DNA of 35,402 nt from an uncultured Lachnospiraceae bacterium (GTDB lineage Bacteria > Bacillota > Clostridia > Lachnospirales > Lachnospiraceae). Below are positions 8,686-16,695 of this stretch, piece by piece; positions within the stretch are counted from its first letter, which is position 1; each line of letters opens with the position of its first letter. The stretch spans positions 1-35,402 of the forward strand of contig CARQVR010000030.1 of assembly GCA_949051815.1 (NCBI GenBank), written 5' to 3'. The notes beneath the pieces are model-generated. The model made no database searches, was not told the DNA's origin, and worked only from the letters and a program-made list of their open reading frames with translations. The position numbers and the translations under genes were made by a program.

Positions 8686-8731
8686 GTGTGGGAAAAGCCT
8701 GTGTAGCAGATGTAACCCTTCTTCCCACACG
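8686..8731 (-). other. Hairpin in the pfkA leader
   Basis: GTGTGGGAA (8686-8694) pairs perfectly with TTCCCACAC (8723-8731) around a 28-base loop, just after the predicted pfkA transcription start. A second small repeat (GGAAA/TTTCC) lies at about 8659-8674. No known riboswitch class was recognised. Confidence 0.4.
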
Positions 8732-8743
8732 CTCCACATATAA

Positions 8744-8772
8744 TTATAGCGTATTTCTCCACGCGTCACAAC
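8744..8772 (-). promoter_or_regulatory. Promoter of pfkA
   Basis: On the minus strand, TTGTGA (8772-8767), a 17-base spacer and a perfect TATAAT (8749-8744). It gives a leader of about 120 bases. It sits just upstream of the tadA stop in the tadA-pfkA gap. Confidence 0.65.
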
Positions 8773-8779
8773 TTTTATT

Positions 8780-9337
8780 TCACAGATTTTCCTCTCCGGC
8801 GGCTTTCTCCCCGTCGTCCATTTTTGTCTGTAAAACCGCTTCCGCCATCTGCATTTCCCTGCGCTGCTGCTTTTCTATGCGGTTTCTCTCCCGCAGTTCC
8901 TGAAAGAATTTTTTCAGGATCGCCTGACATTCCTCCTCCAGAATGCCTCTGCGAACAATCACCTGATGGTTGAACGCCTGCATTTCCAGAATATTCAGAA
9001 TCGAGCCGCCGCATCCCGCCTTCGGATTCATGGCGCCGATCACCGTCTCAGTGACTCTCGCCTGCACAATCGCCCCTGCACACATCTGACAAGGCTCCAG
9101 TGTCACATACAGCGTACACTCTTCAAGCCGCCAGTCCCTCATCGCACGGCTCGCTTTATTGATCGCGGTTATCTCCGCATGGGCCAGCGTATTTTTGTCT
9201 GTATTGCGGCGGTTATATCCCCTGCCGATGATTCTGTCCTGATATACGATTACACAGCCAATCGGCACCTCTCCGAGCGCATATGCTTTTTTCGCCTGCC
9301 TGATGGCTTCCTTCATATATTTTTCATCCCGCGTCAT
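8780..9337 (-). CDS. tadA: tRNA-specific adenosine deaminase
   Basis: Deaminates A34 to inosine in tRNA-Arg(ACG), widening codon reading. 185 residues. Zinc and catalytic motifs are HAE (53-55) and PCQMC (82-86), with MNPKAGCGG further on. The C-terminal 30 or so residues, rich in Arg, Lys, Glu and Gln, extend beyond the usual length of about 155. The ATG at 9337 is preferred because GGAGG lies 5 bases upstream; an in-frame ATG at 9349 would place that GGAGG inside the gene. The next gene downstream is pfkA. In Bacillus, tadA, the SRP RNA gene and dnaX are adjacent, so this is a rearranged version of that neighbourhood. Confidence 0.94.
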   Translation of the reverse strand: MTRDEKYMKEAIRQAKKAYALGEVPIGCVIVYQDRIIGRGYNRRNTDKNTLAHAEITAINKASRAMRDWRLEECTLYVTLEPCQMCAGAIVQARVTETVIGAMNPKAGCGGSILNILEMQAFNHQVIVRRGILEEECQAILKKFFQELRERNRIEKQQRREMQMAEAVLQTKMDDGEKAAGEENL

Positions 9338-9414
9338 GCCGTCCTCCATATCAGAGCCGCAAGCGGCTCCATCCGCACCGCTTCATCGTTATATTTTCAA
9401 TCTACCTTTGGTTT

Positions 9415-9444
9415 TGTACCATTATAGTTTACCACATGTACCAT
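9415..9444 (-). promoter_or_regulatory. tadA -10 box flanked by TGTACCAT direct repeats
   Basis: A perfect minus-strand TATAAT (9426-9421) lies between two copies of TGTACCAT on the plus strand (9415-9422 and 9437-9444), whose starts are 22 bases apart. The -35 is poor (TGAATA), so an activator or operator function is possible. A perfect GAGCCGC/GCGGCTC inverted repeat follows at 9354-9369 in the leader. Confidence 0.35.
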
Positions 9445-9489
9445 ATTCAGGACACCAAAAGATTTCTGTAAAGATTTTTAGAAAAATAG

Positions 9490-9518
9490 TAGACAAGCAT
9501 TCCATTTCCACTTATAAT
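9490..9518 (+). promoter_or_regulatory. Promoter of tRNA-Ser
   Basis: TAGACA (9490-9495), a 17-base spacer and TATAAT (9513-9518), ending 11 bases before the mature tRNA 5' end. Confidence 0.75.
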
Positions 9519-9529
9519 CTAATTCGTAT

Positions 9530-9615
9530 GGAGACGTATCGAAGTGGTCATAACGGGGCGCACTCGAAATGCGTTAGCCCTCCGGGGCACGAGGGTTCGA
9601 ATCCCTCCGTCTCCG
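9530..9615 (+). tRNA. tRNA-Ser (anticodon CGA)
   Basis: Complete type II tRNA. The acceptor stem is GGAGACG (9530-9536) with CGTCTCC (9608-9614) and discriminator G9615. The anticodon stem is GCGCA/TGCGT around loop CTCGAAA (9563-9569), giving anticodon CGA at 9565-9567, which reads UCG. The long variable arm GCCC-TCCG-GGGC is typical of serine tRNAs. The T arm is GAGGG-TTCGAAT-CCCTC. CCA is not encoded. Confidence 0.95.
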
Positions 9616-9617
9616 CT

Positions 9618-9650
9618 GAAAAAGCCGAAGCTGCAGCTCCGGCTTTTTTC
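9618..9650 (+). terminator. Bidirectional terminator between tRNA-Ser and the Uma2 gene
   Basis: GAAAAAGCCG (9618-9627) pairs with CGGCTTTTTT, with AGCTGCAGCT inside the loop. There is a T-run on the plus strand and, by symmetry, on the minus strand. It serves the tRNA and, from the other side, the convergent gene ending at 9672. Confidence 0.85.
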
Positions 9651-9671
9651 TATACTATAAACATAAACATT

Positions 9672-10502
9672 TTATAACTGCCTGTACAGTTCCGCCCTGT
9701 ACTCAGGATCCGCAGCCGCTCTGGCCAGATCATCTGTACGGCCCTCCCGCAGCAAAAATGCAGTCAGTTCGGCAAATCTCGCTTCCCCCTCCGCTCGTCC
9801 TTCTTTACGTCCTTGCTCGCGTCCCGCTGCATGGCCCTCCGCGCGGCTGACCTGACGTTCCTCGTCAAGCACCTCATTCAGTGTGCCATGCAGATTCGCA
9901 ATATCCAGATACAGGTCATCACAGACCCCCACTTTAATGCGCTCCGAAAACGGATGCAGCGCAGGCTGGCCGCTCTGCTCCCAGCAATATACCGTTACCT
10001 GTCTGTGCCCGGGATCGACAATCCAGTATTCCCGCACGCCCGCCTCTCTGTAAAGGGCCAGCTTGCGCACATAGTCCATTTTCCGATTGGATGGCGAAAT
10101 AATCTCTATCACCAGATCCGGCGCCCCCAGACAGCCTTTCCGGTCCAGCTTTTCCTTATCACAGACCAGCGTGATATCCGGTTCCACATAATTATGGATA
10201 TCCTTTTTAATACGCACGCCAAACCGCGAAGGATACACCCGGCATTCTCCTTTTTTTCTCTGGATATAGGCTTCGATCTGAAAACTTAAGCCCATCAGAA
10301 TATCCTGATGATTTTCCGCGGGTGTTTCCATTCTGACAAACAATTCCCCGTCAATCAGCTCCGCGCACACACCCTCCGGAAGCGCCTCAATATCCGCAAC
10401 CGTGTACTGCCACTTTCCTTTTCTGGTCAATCCCATTCTCACTAAGTCCTGTTCCGTCAGATCCATCGTTGTTTCCTCTTCCCTGATTTTTGCAAACTCC
10501 AT
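9672..10502 (-). CDS. Uma2-family (DUF820) restriction-endonuclease-like protein
   Basis: 276 residues. The Uma2/DUF820 fold belongs to the PD-(D/E)XK nuclease superfamily; biological roles are poorly known and copies are often mobile or multiple. Visible core: Glu48 in CAELIDGEL, Asp109 in YVEPDITLVCD, Glu133 in DLVIEIISPS and a following Lys-containing helix (MDYVRKLALYREAGVREYWIVDP). A charged Gly/Arg/Glu-rich coil (GREQGRKEGRAEGEARF) and a helical tail follow; similar tails occur in other PD-(D/E)XK proteins. The ATG at 10502 has AAAGGAGG 6 bases upstream. It has its own consensus promoter and about 160 bases of leader. It is flanked by a terminator on one side and the polysaccharide locus on the other. 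Confidence 0.85.
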   Translation of the reverse strand: MEFAKIREEETTMDLTEQDLVRMGLTRKGKWQYTVADIEALPEGVCAELIDGELFVRMETPAENHQDILMGLSFQIEAYIQRKKGECRVYPSRFGVRIKKDIHNYVEPDITLVCDKEKLDRKGCLGAPDLVIEIISPSNRKMDYVRKLALYREAGVREYWIVDPGHRQVTVYCWEQSGQPALHPFSERIKVGVCDDLYLDIANLHGTLNEVLDEERQVSRAEGHAAGREQGRKEGRAEGEARFAELTAFLLREGRTDDLARAAADPEYRAELYRQL

Positions 10503-10652
10503 AAAATACCTCCTTTGTGCCGGCACGGCGAAAAGTGTATCTTACGGATTCCCTGCATCCCCCATCCGCTTCCGCCGTTTCTTTCAGTTAACAGTAGTTG
10601 AGTAAACGGCAGAGACTGCCTGAATGTGCGAACGCACGCTTCTTTGTGATCA

Positions 10653-10694
10653 CTCTGTATGCCAGAGTATACAGGACAGAAACAAAGATGTCAA
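10653..10694 (-). promoter_or_regulatory. Consensus promoter of the Uma2 gene with overlapping inverted repeats
   Basis: On the minus strand, TTGACA (10694-10689), a 17-base spacer and TATACT (10671-10666). Two inverted repeats overlap the -10 and start point: CTCTG/CAGAG (10653-10667) and CTGTAT/ATACAG (10655-10674). These could be operators. Confidence 0.7.
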
Positions 10695-10702
10695 TATTTT
10701 AT

Positions 10703-10730
10703 GATAAAAATTATAAACGAAATATCGTTT
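10703..10730 (-). terminator. Candidate terminator of the polysaccharide operon
   Basis: AAACGA/TCGTTT with a 4-base loop (10715-10730), followed on the minus strand by ATAATTTTTATC. It begins right after the VanZ-like stop codon. The stem is short and AT-rich, so termination may be weak. Confidence 0.45.
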
Positions 10731-10732
10731 TT

Positions 10733-11338
10733 CTAATTTTCTGACAGATGCTTTGCCTGACCGCTGCCTTGGAAACACCGGCAAATCATCAATGCAAACA
10801 GACAGATATCCCGCAGCATCAAAAAGACAAGAAACCCGATCAGAAAACCAACCGAATTTGCTGCCACATCATCCAGTTGGCAAAAGCCAAGCTGATATTT
10901 TAGCTGCAGGGCTTCTATACATATGCTGCAAGCCATAGCCACCGGCAAAGATATAAGAATATGGGCCACAACTTTTCCGAACATCGGAAACAACACGCCA
11001 AACGGAATAAACATAATGATATTCGCAAGCAGAAATGCTTTCTGACTGTCGTTTTCATTCCACCTGACCAGAAACCGCCAGTCAATGCCGCCGTAATTTC
11101 CGGGTTCTCTGGACAGAATCGTAAGCTGCAAAACGCAGTATATGTATGCGCTAAAGAAAAAGCCGACCAGCAGCCGCCACCAGAAAAGCCTGCCGGTTTT
11201 CCGGCGCAGGCCGAATTTCCATATAGTGTACAGTACAAGCGCAAAGCAGGTGATTCCTGCCGCATATGCAAAGCCGGCGGGAAGATAGCCCAGCGCGGAT
11301 TTTAGTTGTGCGATTACTAGGGTTTTTACCTGGGACAT
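10733..11338 (-). CDS. VanZ-family membrane protein
   Basis: 201 residues with about five transmembrane helices. The VanZ-like signature is visible in NIIMFIPFGVLFP and in SICIEALQLKYQLG followed by QLDDVAANSVGFLIGF. VanZ of enterococci gives low-level teicoplanin resistance; most homologues have no established role and they often accompany surface-polysaccharide genes. Start ATG with AAGGGAG 8 bases upstream. It follows the small ferredoxin gene by 35 bases and appears to be the last gene of the locus. Confidence 0.85.
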   Translation of the reverse strand: MSQVKTLVIAQLKSALGYLPAGFAYAAGITCFALVLYTIWKFGLRRKTGRLFWWRLLVGFFFSAYIYCVLQLTILSREPGNYGGIDWRFLVRWNENDSQKAFLLANIIMFIPFGVLFPMFGKVVAHILISLPVAMACSICIEALQLKYQLGFCQLDDVAANSVGFLIGFLVFLMLRDICLFALMICRCFQGSGQAKHLSEN

Positions 11339-11373
11339 ATTTGTGCTCCCTTATTAAAATGATACCGGTGCCA

Positions 11374-11583
11374 TCACCAGACGCAGGGTATCTGTTTTTC
11401 CTTTACTGACTGTTTCATGGGACATACCGTCAGGCAGACATGACATCCTGTACATTTTGTCTGATCCACTTTTGGGTACTCAAATCCCTCTTCATCCGCA
11501 ACCATATCTATGGCTGACTTTGGACAGACAGCATAGCACGCCGTACACCCGCAGCATTCTTCCTTTTTATCAAAAAGTACCAT
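11374..11583 (-). CDS. Small two-[4Fe-4S] ferredoxin, partner of the FrhB-like proteins
   Basis: 69 residues. Two clusters of the CxxCxxCxxxCP type are present: CCGCTACYAVCP and CTGCHVCLTVCP. In many clostridial polysaccharide loci this ferredoxin module is fused to the N-terminus of an FrhB-like (coenzyme F420 hydrogenase beta subunit) protein. Here it is a free-standing gene next to two FrhB-like genes that lack it, so it probably supplies electrons to them; that is inference. The ATG at 11583 has AAAGGA just upstream; the frame also opens at a GTG (11598) that overlaps the preceding stop, but has no site of its own. Confidence 0.85.
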   Translation of the reverse strand: MVLFDKKEECCGCTACYAVCPKSAIDMVADEEGFEYPKVDQTKCTGCHVCLTVCPMKQSVKEKQIPCVW

Positions 11584-11597
11584 TACTTCCTTTCCCA

Positions 11598-12554
11598 CTA
11601 TTTTTTCACCAGCCTTCTTTTTATCTTTCCAAGCCTGCGCCTTAGCCTGGTCATCGTTCCATTTCCACCATACTTTTTAACAATATATCCAAAGTTCTTT
11701 TGTGAAAAATCATTCCAGAACAGATCTCTTCCAGCAGGTCTGGGAAACGGTTCGCGCAAAGGGGTCTGCATACTATCTTCCATGCGCGTTGCTTTCCAAT
11801 CAACCTCGCTTTTTACTGCATCAAAAACATTTTCGCCAACACTATTATTAATCAGAACAAGCGATACGCCCCTGTTATCATCAAATCCCGGCGCCGCCTT
11901 CTCGATTCCCCAATAATCTCCAATTGTAATATCACCCGGATGTACAGTTGATTTATATGGGCAGACATAACAGCTCGGCCTTAAAATCATATGTCCGTAA
12001 AAGAGTTCTTTAAAGATTGCGCTGTTTATTTTCTTACCATTGTTAAGTGTCAGTGTTTCCATGTGTTCATGCCAGCCAAAGTCTTTCTTATTCCGAAAAT
12101 CTGCATCTTTTACCAGTGCCCCATTACGTGCTCCCTGCCAGTCCAGATATGCCCTCCAGACTCTGATGCTCGGTACGCCATGGCAAACAATGTCCACGCA
12201 AATCAAATTATCATAATTCCTTCCAAGAAAACCTTTCAGACCAGCTATCTGACATGATGTCCCTGTAAACAAGACGGTTCTCTTTTCAAGCAAATCAGCT
12301 TTCACGCTGTTAAATGTGTTCCTAAGTCTGCTCTGAATATACTTCGATCCACGCATTTTGTTCCGCCCGTCGGCACAGTCAGCTCTTATATGTACTGCAC
12401 TAAAATCCCCAGTCAGTACACATCCATAAACTACCCCTTTATTACCAAACACCCAGTCTGAAATGGCTGTAAAAATTCCGCCCGATCGCGATGCAGCTCT
12501 CACCTCTTCATTTTTATGTCTGACCGCATATACTTTTGGCTGTTCCCAATCCAT
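11598..12554 (-). CDS. FrhB/FdhB-like oxidoreductase (copy 2 of 2)
   Basis: 318 residues of the coenzyme F420 hydrogenase beta-subunit type found in polysaccharide loci. Visible landmarks: SRSGGIFTAISD, MRGSKYIQS, VLFTGTSCQIAGL, CVDIVCHGVPS and LRPSCYVCPYKS followed by GDITIGDYWGI. The conserved cysteines could bind a cluster or flavin. The tail is Arg/Lys-rich (RLRRRLGKIKRRLVKK). The reaction in glycan synthesis is not known; these proteins commonly neighbour pyruvyl transferases. Its ATG (12554) overlaps the stop of the upstream paralogue as TAATG, but only while that gene's poly-G tract is 10 bases long. It also has its own GGGAGG site. Confidence 0.85.
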   Translation of the reverse strand: MDWEQPKVYAVRHKNEEVRAASRSGGIFTAISDWVFGNKGVVYGCVLTGDFSAVHIRADCADGRNKMRGSKYIQSRLRNTFNSVKADLLEKRTVLFTGTSCQIAGLKGFLGRNYDNLICVDIVCHGVPSIRVWRAYLDWQGARNGALVKDADFRNKKDFGWHEHMETLTLNNGKKINSAIFKELFYGHMILRPSCYVCPYKSTVHPGDITIGDYWGIEKAAPGFDDNRGVSLVLINNSVGENVFDAVKSEVDWKATRMEDSMQTPLREPFPRPAGRDLFWNDFSQKNFGYIVKKYGGNGTMTRLRRRLGKIKRRLVKK

Positions 12555-13612
12555 TATGCTGCCCTCCCCGTAAAATGGGCTTCATACCGGATCACACACC
12601 ATACAGTATCAATATCTGGTTTATTTACCCCCCCCCCTAATACTATATGTAGTACATGAATGTTTTTAATGACCGCTGATACACTTCTTTTAACCCGCGC
12701 TTTTATTGAAAGCATTCCATATTTTTTCATAACAAATCCAATTCCCTTCTTCTGATAATCAGCCCAAAAGGTTTCCCGCTTTTCGGAGACTGTCGTCGGT
12801 CTTTCCAGATTGATCTGCCAGCACTGCTCTTTATTACTTACCCGATACTCTAATCTGCCTTTTATTTTCTCAAATAGGGCATCTCCCTGATCCGTATGAA
12901 TCAGAAAAAGAGAGCATCCATTTTCATTATAAAAATCCGGTATTGTTTCCTCGATGTGCCAGAAATCCCCGATTGTCAGATCGGTTTTTCTTTCTATTGC
13001 CGCATATTGACATTTATAGCAGGATGGACGCAAAGCACACCGGTTATAAAAAACCCTCACATAATCACGTATCGGTATCTCCGCGCCATTTATTGTAACG
13101 AACGCCAAAGGTGATCCCCATCCATTTCTCTTGTCCTTAAATGTCAAATATGAAATCTTCCCTCCATAACGCTGTTCAAGCAATTCCGCATATTCTCTCC
13201 ACAATTTGGGACTTGGAGAACCATAGCAAACGATATCCGCAATGCAGACGTTCTGCCTTATTCCCATAAGCTCCGCATACTTTCTAAAACCGTCAGCCTG
13301 ACATCCCATCCCCACAAACAAAATCTTTTTGTCCTTGTGTGCTTTTATCCACAGATAAGCTTCCCGAAAAACATTTCCGGGTGTACTCTGCATATATTTT
13401 GAACCACATGCCCGATCCCTGTCTTGTTTGTTATATAGCATTTTAAATTCTGTAGTATGTGTCTGGTAATTATACACAGCAGACACAACAGCATCGCCAT
13501 TTTCCAAAAATGCATCTGACAAAACCGTGTACGCCCCGCCAGATGAACTATTCATTAAAACCGTTTGGTCTTTTGACCGTCCTGCATATACTTTTGTTTT
13601 GATGTAAGTCAT
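12554..13612 (-). CDS. FrhB/FdhB-like oxidoreductase (copy 1 of 2), poly-G at 3' end
   Basis: 352 residues, paralogous to the next gene. Landmarks: NSSSGGAYTVLSD, ACGSKYMQS, FVGMGCQADGF, CIADIVCYGSPSP and LRPSCYKCQYAA followed by TDLTIGDFWHIE. There is no N-terminal ferredoxin domain. The last 27 residues are encoded by and beyond a G10 tract (12628-12637). With 10 G the frame runs 23 more codons to a stop overlapping the next start (TAATG); with 9 or 11 G it stops at once after LGGG or LGGGGK, close to where the paralogue ends. It follows the Wzx gene by 4 bases. Confidence 0.82.
   Translation of the reverse strand: MTYIKTKVYAGRSKDQTVLMNSSSGGAYTVLSDAFLENGDAVVSAVYNYQTHTTEFKMLYNKQDRDRACGSKYMQSTPGNVFREAYLWIKAHKDKKILFVGMGCQADGFRKYAELMGIRQNVCIADIVCYGSPSPKLWREYAELLEQRYGGKISYLTFKDKRNGWGSPLAFVTINGAEIPIRDYVRVFYNRCALRPSCYKCQYAAIERKTDLTIGDFWHIEETIPDFYNENGCSLFLIHTDQGDALFEKIKGRLEYRVSNKEQCWQINLERPTTVSEKRETFWADYQKKGIGFVMKKYGMLSIKARVKRSVSAVIKNIHVLHIVLGGGVNKPDIDTVWCVIRYEAHFTGRAA
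12628..12637 (-). repeat. Poly-G tract (10) at the 3' end of an FrhB-like gene
   Basis: Ten consecutive C on the plus strand, G on the coding strand. In frame it is read GGG GGG GGG G, then TAAATAAA. This is a slippage-prone homopolymer. Loss or gain of one base moves translation onto an immediate TAA. Confidence 0.95.
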
Positions 13613-13616
13613 AAAA

Positions 13617-15110
13617 TCACTTTCCCTTTTTTATCAGTTTCAAAAATATCTGCAGGCAGCACGGATTAACTATAAAATTCAAGCCGCTTCCTATTGCCGC
13701 CAGTAAAGTTGTAATAATCACCGCATATATAACAAACTGCCCATAATTATTTATATTCAATGACAGAAATTTTCCACACACCACTGCAATTACAAAAAGC
13801 AGATAATTAATCCCCAATATTGAAGCTGTTTTTTTATATGATCTGTGCATAACCTTTTTATCCGAAATATAAATGCACCATAATACCTTGAGCGGCAATG
13901 CGGCTACTGTAGCCGCCAATACGCCGACAATTCCAAATCGTCCCACCAAAACGAGAGATAAAAAAATATTAGTAATTGCTTCTGCCATGGATATATAGCT
14001 CGTCTTTTTCGCATATCCTGCAACACCAGTCAGATTTCCTCCGATATATCTGCTCCATGAGATTAACTGAACAAGACAAAACAATAAAGGTACAGTCTCG
14101 TATATATAGTCAATATCTGTAACCCCGTGCGTATACAGCCTGATAAACGGAATACAAAGAATATATGCGGTTGACACCAAAACCGTCATTCCGCCCACAA
14201 AAACGGACATAAACGCATCATGCATTTTCTCATATTTCTTCAAATCATTATGATACGTCTGGCCCAGCAGATAGTTTATACTGGAATACACCGCGTTTAA
14301 GAGCATGTTCAATCCGCTGAAAACCATGTTATAAACATAATAAACACTGGACATTTTGGTATTGACAAATACAGACAGAACAATCATATCTGTTGACGAA
14401 AACAATGTCCATGCAACTTCGGTAATGATGTACGCATTTCTGTCTTTTAATTTTTCATGCCCGGATGCCGCATGCAGATTAACCCATGCATACTCTTTTC
14501 TGAAATAAATATAATAAAAAATGACCTTGGCAACCGTAATCAAAAAGTAAGCAGTCTGAAGCAACACGATATTAACGCCACAGCCTGCCATTATAATTCT
14601 CACTGCGTAACACAAAATTTTATCTGTCACAATGATTGCATTATTGATGTAGCTTCTCCCATCAGCCACAAGCATCGTACTAATCGTCTGTACAAAAAAG
14701 AAAGAGAGAACTCCTGACATTCCTTCCAGCAAAACCACTGCGGCTATTACATCTGCCGTTACTTCCGTGTTTAATACAAACGGCGCTACGACCGCCAGCA
14801 AAACGACCCCCGCTCCATAATAAACCGTCAATCTCCTAAAATAATTACGGGAAATTGACAATATAAGAGATATGCCGCTCTGGTCGTTTTTTACGATAGG
14901 CTGGTACAACGCATTTTTTGCAGCCTGTCCAATTCCGGCTTCCAGAAGCGCCATATAAGAAAAAATCTGCGAAACGGTTCCCAGCAATCCATTGATATCA
15001 GAGCCGTATCCGGCAATCATTACTCTGGGAAGTACAAAGCCCAGCAGCATTACAAGTATCTGTCCCCCGATACCGACAGTCACATTTTTTCTCAATTCTG
15101 ACCTGCTCAT
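13617..15110 (-). CDS. Wzx-type polysaccharide flippase
   Basis: 497 residues with about 12-14 transmembrane helices, of the MOP/polysaccharide transport superfamily. It would flip the undecaprenyl-linked repeat unit across the membrane. Family-like stretches are the N-terminal NVTVGIGGQILVMLLGFVLP, the second helix GSDINGLLGTVSQIFSYMAL and the mid-protein NAYIITEVAWTLFSSTDMIV. The ATG at 15110 is chosen because it forms an ATGA overlap with the preceding stop; an upstream ATG at 15134 is possible. Both have weak ribosome binding sites, so coupling to the upstream gene is likely. Confidence 0.88.
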   Translation of the reverse strand: MSRSELRKNVTVGIGGQILVMLLGFVLPRVMIAGYGSDINGLLGTVSQIFSYMALLEAGIGQAAKNALYQPIVKNDQSGISLILSISRNYFRRLTVYYGAGVVLLAVVAPFVLNTEVTADVIAAVVLLEGMSGVLSFFFVQTISTMLVADGRSYINNAIIVTDKILCYAVRIIMAGCGVNIVLLQTAYFLITVAKVIFYYIYFRKEYAWVNLHAASGHEKLKDRNAYIITEVAWTLFSSTDMIVLSVFVNTKMSSVYYVYNMVFSGLNMLLNAVYSSINYLLGQTYHNDLKKYEKMHDAFMSVFVGGMTVLVSTAYILCIPFIRLYTHGVTDIDYIYETVPLLFCLVQLISWSRYIGGNLTGVAGYAKKTSYISMAEAITNIFLSLVLVGRFGIVGVLAATVAALPLKVLWCIYISDKKVMHRSYKKTASILGINYLLFVIAVVCGKFLSLNINNYGQFVIYAVIITTLLAAIGSGLNFIVNPCCLQIFLKLIKKGK

Positions 15111-16210
15111 AACTCGCACATTTCTCTCAGACATGCCATGGATTTTTCTCTGTATTCACTCAATTTTATTTTCACCTTGTTATAATCTATCGGTTTCCAA
15201 TACCGGCTTTTCTCTTGAAAATCCTTTTGATCACGCACAATTCTTTCCTCCAATTCCAGATAAGCCAGAAGATTTTTTACGCGCTCTCCCGTTTTTTTAT
15301 GCAGCAGCACTGTAAACTCTTTTTCCATTAATATGGCAAATGCCACGCCATGAAATGAGGCGCTTACAATATATTCTGCCTGATCTGTTTCATTCAAAAA
15401 ATCCAATGGCCCATCCGAAAACTTATTGATTCCATAGCGGTTGATCAATGCTGACTTATCATATTTCCTTGGATAATGTACCTTCGCCTTTATAGAAACA
15501 GCTATCGTTTTTGCTATCATAGCCGCCTGTTCTTTTCCTTCATCTATGTAATAAAGAAGAACATATTTATGCCTTATCGGGGGCATATTTTTAATTATCT
15601 TTTTCCACTTGTCCCGGCTTAACAAAAATACAGGATCGCAGACAACTTTACTGGCAATGCCTCTTTTTTTCAACGCATTACAAAGCTGTTGTTCCCGCAC
15701 GGTAATCATCTGAATTTTAGAAATTCTGTCCACTTCGTCAATCAGATACGCCTCACTGCCGCAGCTTGCTCCATAGGCCGCCGTGTGCTCTCCTGTAAAA
15801 GCCAATGTATAGGCAGGGATATCTTCTTTCCCTATTATCTCTTTATTCCAGATCTGGTCGCTCCCTGCAATATACACATCATATGAGGCATTTGAAATGG
15901 TATCTGCATCATATTTTTCTTTGCTGATATTTAAATAGTTTTCTCTGAACTCCTTATATTTCCTTTGACTGATTACTGTATTCCGAAAATTTAAAATGAT
16001 ATACGCCGTTCGCTTTAAGATATGCAGCAGAGAAGATCTATGCTGCACATAAACCCGGTTATTGTACGGCCGCTCAATTGCCGGGCTATAATAATCAATC
16101 GTTTCCACCTCCATGCCCAGCATTATGACAGCCTGCTGTAATGCATAGTTTTGTAAAACCGCGCCGAAATTGTCTGCTCTGTGAAATGTTACAAGTCCTA
16201 TTTTCTTCAT
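15107..16210 (-). CDS. Polysaccharide pyruvyl transferase family protein
   Basis: 367 residues. The family transfers pyruvate from phosphoenolpyruvate to sugars as a ketal, giving the glycan negative charge. Visible features: N-terminal KKIGLVTFHRADNFGAVLQ, the YIAGSDQIWN motif, AAYGASCGS, VVCDPVFLL and the C-terminal ASFHGVAFAILMEKEF followed by a GERVKNLL helix. It overlaps the Wzx start by 4 bases (ATGA). It lies 38 bases past the end of the frame-broken glycosyltransferase; no strong ribosome binding site is visible. Neighbouring FrhB-like genes are the usual companions of this family. Confidence 0.88.
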   Translation of the reverse strand: MKKIGLVTFHRADNFGAVLQNYALQQAVIMLGMEVETIDYYSPAIERPYNNRVYVQHRSSLLHILKRTAYIILNFRNTVISQRKYKEFRENYLNISKEKYDADTISNASYDVYIAGSDQIWNKEIIGKEDIPAYTLAFTGEHTAAYGASCGSEAYLIDEVDRISKIQMITVREQQLCNALKKRGIASKVVCDPVFLLSRDKWKKIIKNMPPIRHKYVLLYYIDEGKEQAAMIAKTIAVSIKAKVHYPRKYDKSALINRYGINKFSDGPLDFLNETDQAEYIVSASFHGVAFAILMEKEFTVLLHKKTGERVKNLLAYLELEERIVRDQKDFQEKSRYWKPIDYNKVKIKLSEYREKSMACLREMCEL

Positions 16211-16248
16211 ATTTTTAGAATTATGCAGCTCGTTATATTAACAATCTT

Positions 16249-16695
16249 TCATACCACTGCATTTCTCCCCACAAATTTTAATATCCAATTCGATTGCTTA
16301 TGTAATATAATCACACACCAATACAGGCCAAACAGTTTATGCCGCAGCATAAACTTTACCGGCTTATATTTTGAATCAGCACAGCAGTTATTCACAATCT
16401 CCCGCTTTGCCGTGGTTTCAAAGAACTGTGCCATAATATGCTTAAATTCCAAAACAGAGCACTGTCCGGCACAACGGCAGGCACATCTGTGTATAATTTT
16501 CAGAAAAAATCCGTTCATATCCGCCTCTTCCTGTTGTGACAGAAAAACATGTTTTATCTCGGCTAATTCCCGTTTTTTTCTGTATGTACAAAATTCATCC
16601 CAAATGTCATTTTTTGAAAATTTCTTTATTGCACTGTTTTGGCTCTGATAATACGCATACAACTGCCCCCCCCCCCCGCACAGATTGACTCGCAA
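16249..16695 (-). pseudogene. C-terminal half of the frame-broken GT2, out of frame at poly-G
   Basis: The reading frame from the poly-G tract onward encodes 138 residues (QLYAYYQSQNSAIKK to KFVGRNAVV). This looks like the normal C-terminal continuation of an EpsJ-type glycosyltransferase, with a YYQSQNSAIKKFS segment typical of the end of the catalytic half. It is not in frame with 16626-17273 at the present tract length of 12. The two frames join at 13 or 10 G, giving a protein of about 341 or 340 residues. This is better seen as an OFF phase variant than as a decayed gene, since no other damage is visible. Confidence 0.8.

Noticed and set aside
9303..9677. Plus-strand frame across the tRNA
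   Set aside because: It contains the complete tRNA-Ser gene, its promoter and its terminator.
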